Of a stretch of DNA of 64,000 nt, positions 59,343 to 64,000 are shown piece by piece (position 1 is the first letter of the stretch; each line of letters opens with the position of its first letter). Where the stretch lies: the NCBI RefSeq assembly GCF_000740795.1, contig NZ_JGYG01000003.1:372001-436000 (forward strand), written 5' to 3'. Position numbers and translations under genes: made by a program. Below the pieces are notes generated by a model. It saw only the letters and a list, made by a program, of their open reading frames with translations. It had not been told where the DNA came from and did no database searches. The stretch is from Haematobacter massiliensis (GTDB lineage Bacteria; Pseudomonadota; Alphaproteobacteria; Rhodobacterales; Rhodobacteraceae).

Positions 59343-61550
59343 ATGAGCAACAACGGCCGGACCCGCCCTCCCCTGGTGGCGGATCGTCGATACCCTTCCG
59401 GAAAGACAGCCGGTAAATCGCAGCCTCGCAAGGCTGCGCCCGCGAAATCCCCCGCCAAGGCAAAGCGGAAGGTCAGCAACCGGCGGCGTGGCGCAGGTGG
59501 CTCTGCCCTCCGTCGCATTCCAGTGATCGGCTTCTTCGTGGCGCTGTTTTCCGGCCTGTTCAGGCTATCGCTGCGGGTGGTCTGGGGCGCTGCATGGCGC
59601 CTTGGCATGGTTGCTGCCCTGATTCTGGGCGGGGCGATCTTCTATTTCTATTCCCAGCTTCCCGATGTCACCGCCCTGCTGGACGGCCGCAACCGCGGCT
59701 CCGTGACCATGCTCGACAAGGACGGCCGGCCCTTCGCCTGGCGGGGCGAAACCTTCGGTGGAGAGATCAGCGCCCAACATATCTCGCCCAACCTGCGCAA
59801 TGCGGTGATCGCCACGGAGGACAAACGGTTTTACAGCCACTTCGGGATCTCGCCTCGTGGCATTCTCTCCGCCGTGGCGATCAACATGCGTGCGGGCCGC
59901 GGACCTTTCGAGGGCAATGGCGGCTCCACCATCACCCAACAGGTCGCGAAACTGCTCTGCCTCGGCGTGCCCTATGATCCGAAGGCATGGAAGAACGAGG
60001 CGGAATACGAGGCGGATTGCCGCGTCTCCTCTCTCGTGCGGAAGATCAAGGAAGTCCCCTACTCCATGGCCATGGAGGCCAAGTACACCAAGGACGAGAT
60101 CCTCACGATCTATATCTCCCGCGCCTATCTGGGTGCGGGCACACGGGGTTTCGAGGCCGCGGCCCAGCGGTATTTCGGCAAATCCGCCGCCGAGGTCACT
60201 CCGGCGGAAGCGGCGATGCTGGCGGGGCTGCTGAAGGCGCCGTCCTATTACGCGCCGACCAACAACCTGTCCCGCTCCCAGGAACGGGCGAATGTCATCA
60301 TCGGGCTGATGGCGGAGCAGGGCTACCTGACGGCCAAGCAGGCGCAGCAGGCGCAGGCGCAGCCAGCCCGTCTCTCCGACAGCGCCGCCCAGCAGGCGGG
60401 CGGCTACTTCGCCGACTGGGTGATGGAATCCGGCCCCTCGTTCCTCACCACACAGACCATGGAGGACGTGGTCATCCGCACCACGCTCGATCCCCGGCTG
60501 CAACGGGCGGCCGAATCGGCGCTGACCGACGTATTCGAGACCAAGGTGAAAGAGGGTTCCACGGCGCAGGCCGCCATCGTGGTCATGTCGGCGGACGGGG
60601 CGGTGCGGGCCATGGTGGGCGGACGCAGGAGCCAGGTCTCCGGCGCGTTCAACCGGGCGACGCAGGCGCTCCGCCAGACCGGCTCCTCCTTCAAGCCGTT
60701 CATCTATGCCACCGCGCTCAATCAGGGAGCGCATTACAACGACTACGTGGTGGACGAGCCACTGACGATCAATGTTCCCGGCTCTGGCCCATGGTCGCCG
60801 CAGAACTATACCCGGGGCGAATACAAGGGGCGGGTCACGCTGACCCAGGCGCTGAAACTGTCGCTCAACATCCCGGCGGTGAAAATCTCCGAAGGCATGG
60901 GGCGGGACAATGTACGCCGCACGGCGGAAGCCTTCGGCATCCGGTCCGACATCGCCGCCGGTCCGGCCATGGCGCTCGGCACCTCGGAATCCACGTTGCT
61001 GGAGATGACGGGCGCCTATGCCGGCCTGCTGAACGGCGGCAGCCACGTGACACCCTATGGCCTGGTGGATCTCACGCTCAGGGGCGATTCGTCGCCGCTG
61101 ATCGGGCAGACGGGCGGGATCGGCAATCGGGTGATCTCGGAGCAGGCGTCGCGCGAGCTGAACTACATGATGAACCAGGTGATCGAGAGCGGCACCGGCA
61201 CCCGTGCCCGCCTGCCGGGGCGGGAGGCCGCCGGCAAGACCGGCACGACCTCCGCCGCGCGGGATGCCTGGTTCATCGGCTTCACCGCGGATTACGTTGC
61301 CGGGGTCTGGATGGGCTATGACGACAACCGGCCGCTCTCAGGTGTGACGGGCGGCGGGCTTCCCGCAGACATCTGGCGCGAGGTGATGCTTCGCGTGCAT
61401 GAGGGGCTGCCCGCCCGCCAGCTTCCCATGATCGTGCCCGCCCCGGAGCCGCCGCCCCAGGTGGCCGAGGAACGGCGGGAGGAGCGGCCGCGCGGCAACC
61501 GGGTGGACGATTTCATCGGCAACATCCTCCAGTCCATTCTCGGGAACTGA
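59343..61550 (+). CDS. Class A penicillin-binding protein (PBP1-type)
   Basis: The 735-residue bifunctional enzyme makes peptidoglycan. A basic cytosolic tail of about 75 residues leads to one membrane helix, then the GT51 glycosyltransferase domain (IATEDKRFYSHFGI, GGSTITQQVAKLL, RKIKEVPYSMAMEAKYTKDEILTIYIS) and the transpeptidase domain with SSFK near residue 460, SLN and GKTGTTS. The start at 59343 is preferred over the longer frame from 59256. It ends at a strong bidirectional terminator. Confidence 0.93.
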   Translation: MSNNGRTRPPLVADRRYPSGKTAGKSQPRKAAPAKSPAKAKRKVSNRRRGAGGSALRRIPVIGFFVALFSGLFRLSLRVVWGAAWRLGMVAALILGGAIFYFYSQLPDVTALLDGRNRGSVTMLDKDGRPFAWRGETFGGEISAQHISPNLRNAVIATEDKRFYSHFGISPRGILSAVAINMRAGRGPFEGNGGSTITQQVAKLLCLGVPYDPKAWKNEAEYEADCRVSSLVRKIKEVPYSMAMEAKYTKDEILTIYISRAYLGAGTRGFEAAAQRYFGKSAAEVTPAEAAMLAGLLKAPSYYAPTNNLSRSQERANVIIGLMAEQGYLTAKQAQQAQAQPARLSDSAAQQAGGYFADWVMESGPSFLTTQTMEDVVIRTTLDPRLQRAAESALTDVFETKVKEGSTAQAAIVVMSADGAVRAMVGGRRSQVSGAFNRATQALRQTGSSFKPFIYATALNQGAHYNDYVVDEPLTINVPGSGPWSPQNYTRGEYKGRVTLTQALKLSLNIPAVKISEGMGRDNVRRTAEAFGIRSDIAAGPAMALGTSESTLLEMTGAYAGLLNGGSHVTPYGLVDLTLRGDSSPLIGQTGGIGNRVISEQASRELNYMMNQVIESGTGTRARLPGREAAGKTGTTSAARDAWFIGFTADYVAGVWMGYDDNRPLSGVTGGGLPADIWREVMLRVHEGLPARQLPMIVPAPEPPPQVAEERREERPRGNRVDDFIGNILQSILGN

Positions 61551-61643
61551 GGGTTTGGGCCAATGACGGGGCCGCTGCAGGCCGAACGGAGCAAGGGGAG
61601 CGCAGAGCCCTCATGCGCGGATGCGCCGCATGTTCGAAACGCA

Positions 61644-61673
61644 AAAGGCCGGGGGTCAATGCCCCCGGCCTTT
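61644..61673. terminator. Bidirectional terminator between the PBP and mlaC
   Basis: Arms AAAGGCCGGGGG and CCCCCGGCCTTT form a 12-bp stem with a 6-nt loop. A run of A on the left and T on the right serve both convergent units. Confidence 0.88.
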
Positions 61674-61702
61674 CTGGTTTCGATACGGTCTACGGCCCGG
61701 CT

Positions 61703-62323
61703 TCAGCCCGCGCGTTGCAGCGCCGCCGTCAGACGGGCGATATCGCCGCCATTCTGGTCGAGCATCGCCTGAACCTCCGTCCGTTCCGTTGCCAGCATGT
61801 TCACTCCCTCGATGATGAGGTTGAAGAACTTGTTGGCGCCGCTGCGATCGGACACCTGCCAGCGGACATCGAACGGTTGCTGCCCGCGCAGGCGGGCCAC
61901 GGAGGTCACCTCGAAGAAGCTGTTGACCTGGCGGGAGCCCGTCACTTCGATCTGCCCGCCGATGAAGTCGCGGAAACGCTTGCCGTACTTGCGGGCGATA
62001 TAGCCCTGGAAGGCCTGGGTATAAGCGCGCATCTGTGCGGCCGGCGTCTGCCGCGCCTTCGGGCCGAGGCAGCTTGCCGCGATGGTCGGCACGTCGGCAT
62101 ACTGGGAAAAGACGCGCTCGAACTCCTTGTACATCGCCTGCTCCGGCATGCCGGAGGAAATGATGCGGTTGATGTCGGCCACCAACCTGTCGATCAGCGC
62201 GCGAGCCTCTCCCGTCGTCAGCGCCAGAGCGCGGCCGGCGGGCAGCGTGGCGACCAACAGACCGGCACCGATCATCGTCAGCACGCTCCGGCGCGAAGGC
62301 CCCTCAGCGGCCAAGAGCGGCAT
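61703..62323 (-). CDS. mlaC: MlaC/Ttg2D-type phospholipid-binding protein
   Basis: The 206-residue periplasmic protein shuttles phospholipid between MlaA at the outer membrane and the inner-membrane MlaBDEF complex. A twin-arginine-like signal (SRRSVLTMIGAGLLVATLPAGRALA) precedes the Ttg2 domain (RFRDFIGGQIEVTGSRQVNSFFEV). The ATG at 62323 lies inside the end of mlaA by 20 nt, so the two are coupled. MlaBDEF genes are not in this window. Confidence 0.88.
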   Translation of the reverse strand: MPLLAAEGPSRRSVLTMIGAGLLVATLPAGRALALTTGEARALIDRLVADINRIISSGMPEQAMYKEFERVFSQYADVPTIAASCLGPKARQTPAAQMRAYTQAFQGYIARKYGKRFRDFIGGQIEVTGSRQVNSFFEVTSVARLRGQQPFDVRWQVSDRSGANKFFNLIIEGVNMLATERTEVQAMLDQNGGDIARLTAALQRAG

Positions 62324-63122
62324 AGGGGTCGTAGGTGTCGGAATAGATGTCGTCCGTGCCGCTCGTCTGGGACGAAGTGCCGTAGAGGTCGTCGTAAGGG
62401 TCATAGGCATCAGCCTCCGATGATTGGTCTCCTCGCAGCTTGGCGCGCCGCGACTGAAGGTAGAGAAGTCGGGCCTGCGCATAGCTGTCGGCGCTGTCAT
62501 ATAGGATGGAGTCCACGAAATCCGAGTAAGCATATCGTGTTCCGAGCAGCCGCCCCACGCGTGACACTGTCGCGATCTCCGGCACCGGGCTTTCCGCGAA
62601 CAGGCCAAGCGGGTTGCTGACCACGTCCACGACCATGCCCGCCACATCGCGGTTGGTGGAGGGTCCGAGGAACGGCAGCTCGACGTAGCTGCCCTCTCGC
62701 ATGCCCCAGACGTGCAGGGTCTCGCCGAAGTCCGTTTCGATCCGCGGCAGTCCCATGGAGGTCGCCGGATCGAGAAGGCCGAGCACCCCGATCGTCGAGT
62801 TCACCACGAACCGCAGGCCGTTCTGGGCAAAGGTCTGGGGGCGCCCCTGAAGCGCGCCGTTGATCGCCTCGCTCGGCAGGCCGAGGTTGGAGGATACGTT
62901 GGCGACACCGTCGCGGATCGGCGGCGGGACGATGGTGCCGTAAACCTCCGACGCGGGGCGGTAGAGCACTTTGTCCACCCCGATGTTGAAGGAGTGGCGA
63001 CGGCGGTTACCATCTTCATGCGGATCATTGATACCCGAGGGAATCGGGGCGGGGCCGCAGCCGGCGACAAGTGCCGTAAGAAGGGCAAGGGCGGCTACGC
63101 TCTTGGCGGTCTGGCGGATCAC
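62304..63122 (-). CDS. mlaA: MlaA (VacJ) outer-membrane lipoprotein
   Basis: The 272-residue lipoprotein removes phospholipid from the outer leaflet with a porin. From GTG 63122 (GGGAG 6 nt upstream) it has a lipoprotein signal ending LVAGC and the VacJ core (NPLGLFAESPVPEIATVS). The C-terminal 40 residues are an Asp/Tyr/Ser-rich tail with repeated YDPY. A longer frame from an ATG at 63143 lacks a good site. Confidence 0.9.
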   Translation of the reverse strand: MIRQTAKSVAALALLTALVAGCGPAPIPSGINDPHEDGNRRRHSFNIGVDKVLYRPASEVYGTIVPPPIRDGVANVSSNLGLPSEAINGALQGRPQTFAQNGLRFVVNSTIGVLGLLDPATSMGLPRIETDFGETLHVWGMREGSYVELPFLGPSTNRDVAGMVVDVVSNPLGLFAESPVPEIATVSRVGRLLGTRYAYSDFVDSILYDSADSYAQARLLYLQSRRAKLRGDQSSEADAYDPYDDLYGTSSQTSGTDDIYSDTYDPYAALGR

Positions 63123-63229
63123 AGGCTTCTCCCTGAAGAACATGGCTTGCCGGAGGGCTCGGCCCGTGCCCGGATCGCCGGTCAGGGATAGGGCGTGAGG
63201 ACAGGGGACACAAGCGCGAATGCCCCCGC

Positions 63230-64000
63230 TCACGCCGCGTCCCGCAGGAAGTCGAGCGCCGTGGCAAGATCGCTGCGGAATTGCCGCTCGGCGGCGAGCC
63301 GCATCTCTGGCTCCGGCACACGCAGGAGATAGGAGGGGTGCCAGGTCAGAAGGAGCGGCGCGCCGGTCGTGTCCCGTTCGAACTTTCCCCGCCGCTGCGT
63401 CAGCCCCTTGCCGTTCCCGGTCAATGCCTCGGCCGCCGTGGCACCCATCCCGACAATCAGCCGCGGACGGAGTCGCGCCCGCTCTATGTCGAGCCACCAA
63501 CGGCAGGCCATGATTTCGCCGCCATTGGGGCGCTGGTGCAGGCGGCGCTTGCCGCGCGGCAGGAATTTGAAGTGCTTCACCGCATTGGTGATCCATGCCT
63601 GCTCCCGCGACAGCCCGACCTCCTGCGCCACGCGGTCGAAAAGCTGCCCCGCCGGGCCGACAAAGGGCCGTCCCGCGAGATCCTCCTGATCGCCCGGCTG
63701 CTCGCCCACGATCATCAGTCCGGCATCCGCCGGACCCTCGCCGAAGACAGTCTGCGTCGCATTATGGCAAAGGTCGCAGCGTGTGCAGACCGCCGCCTGA
63801 CGCCGCGCCTCGGCCAGCGGCGGCAGATCGGCCGACAGTTCAGGCGGCGAGGGGCTGCGCGCGGCCGCGAGACGAAGCGCATGGGCGGGCGGCATCGTCG
63901 GCAGCGCGCCCCGCATCTCCGCCGTGCGGCGGGGGGCATCGGCGATCATGCCGGGGATCAGCGATGTCTCGGGCAGGTTCTTCCAGTAGCGGCGGGGCAT
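63230..64000 (-). CDS. UdgX-type uracil-DNA glycosylase fused to DUF4130, 5' end outside window
   Basis: The last 256 residues of a protein that starts beyond the window. The visible N-terminal part (YWKNLPETSLIPGMIADAPRRTAEM) resembles the DUF4130 domain. The rest is a family 4/X glycosylase: motif GEQPGDQED, Fe-S cysteines (CTRCDLC and others), and KRRLH (His codon at 63536-63538), the mark of UdgX, which traps uracil-DNA as a covalent adduct via that His. The frame is open to the edge. Confidence 0.88.
   Translation of the reverse strand: MPRRYWKNLPETSLIPGMIADAPRRTAEMRGALPTMPPAHALRLAAARSPSPPELSADLPPLAEARRQAAVCTRCDLCHNATQTVFGEGPADAGLMIVGEQPGDQEDLAGRPFVGPAGQLFDRVAQEVGLSREQAWITNAVKHFKFLPRGKRRLHQRPNGGEIMACRWWLDIERARLRPRLIVGMGATAAEALTGNGKGLTQRRGKFERDTTGAPLLLTWHPSYLLRVPEPEMRLAAERQFRSDLATALDFLRDAA

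Overview
This 64 kb window is GC-rich, densely coded chromosomal DNA from an alphaproteobacterium. The gene content points to Rhodobacterales (Rhodobacteraceae/Paracoccaceae-like): addB-addA, hisS-hisZ-hisG with a short HisG, an adenosylcobalamin-dependent ribonucleotide reductase, COQ9, a DUF1489 protein, secA facing ppiC-argJ-mutT, and a UdgX-type glycosylase. The genus cannot be fixed from sequence alone. I see no insertion sequence, prophage, CRISPR array or rRNA. There is one tRNA gene.

Layout. 1-9.4 kb: the end of addB, addA, trxA, hslV and hslU (split by a flavin-fold gene), and nrdJ behind a probable pair of NrdR boxes. 9.4-16.5 kb: DUF1489, the hisS-hisZ-hisG operon, slyX, a COQ9-quinone oxidoreductase pair, rpsU and an Lrp regulator. 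16.6-27.6 kb: mscL, htpX, trehalose synthesis (otsB-otsA), a DUF533 protein, a small iron cluster (a 51-aa ORF coupled to hemP, a DUF1289 protein, and dps with an Irr-type box), DUF2478, a GntR regulator, ku, a LOG-family protein and dapD. 27.6-36.7 kb: an unexplained 640-bp stretch, an amine-oxidase-like flavoprotein, an SDR, alkB, dnaK-dnaJ with a sigma-32 type promoter, radC and a secreted unknown. 36.7-44.7 kb: secA, ppiC, argJ-mutT, a 47-aa small protein, ubiG and pip. 44.8-51.5 kb: a surface-polysaccharide block made of yjbH-yjbF-yjbE-like genes and rfbCBDA (dTDP-L-rhamnose). 52-57.2 kb: tRNA-Ala(CGC) and a glycine-cleavage operon (gcvT-gcvH-VOC-gcvP) led by a tandem glycine riboswitch. 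57.3-64 kb: glnK-amtB, a class A penicillin-binding protein, mlaA-mlaC and the 3' part of a DUF4130-UdgX fusion that runs off the window.

Themes. Genome maintenance is strongly represented (AddAB, Ku, AlkB, RadC, MutT, UdgX, NrdJ). Protein quality control is also prominent (HslVU, HtpX, DnaKJ, PpiC, Trx). The envelope block links outer-membrane lipid transport, peptidoglycan synthesis and exopolysaccharide. Most neighbouring same-strand genes overlap by 1-20 nt, so translational coupling is common. The least explained items are regulatory dyads (19-bp palindrome at 23309, paired repeats before gntR, direct repeats before hemP), several small proteins, and the long N-terminal extension of ArgJ. 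No single convincing new multi-gene system was found; the best leads are listed as findings.
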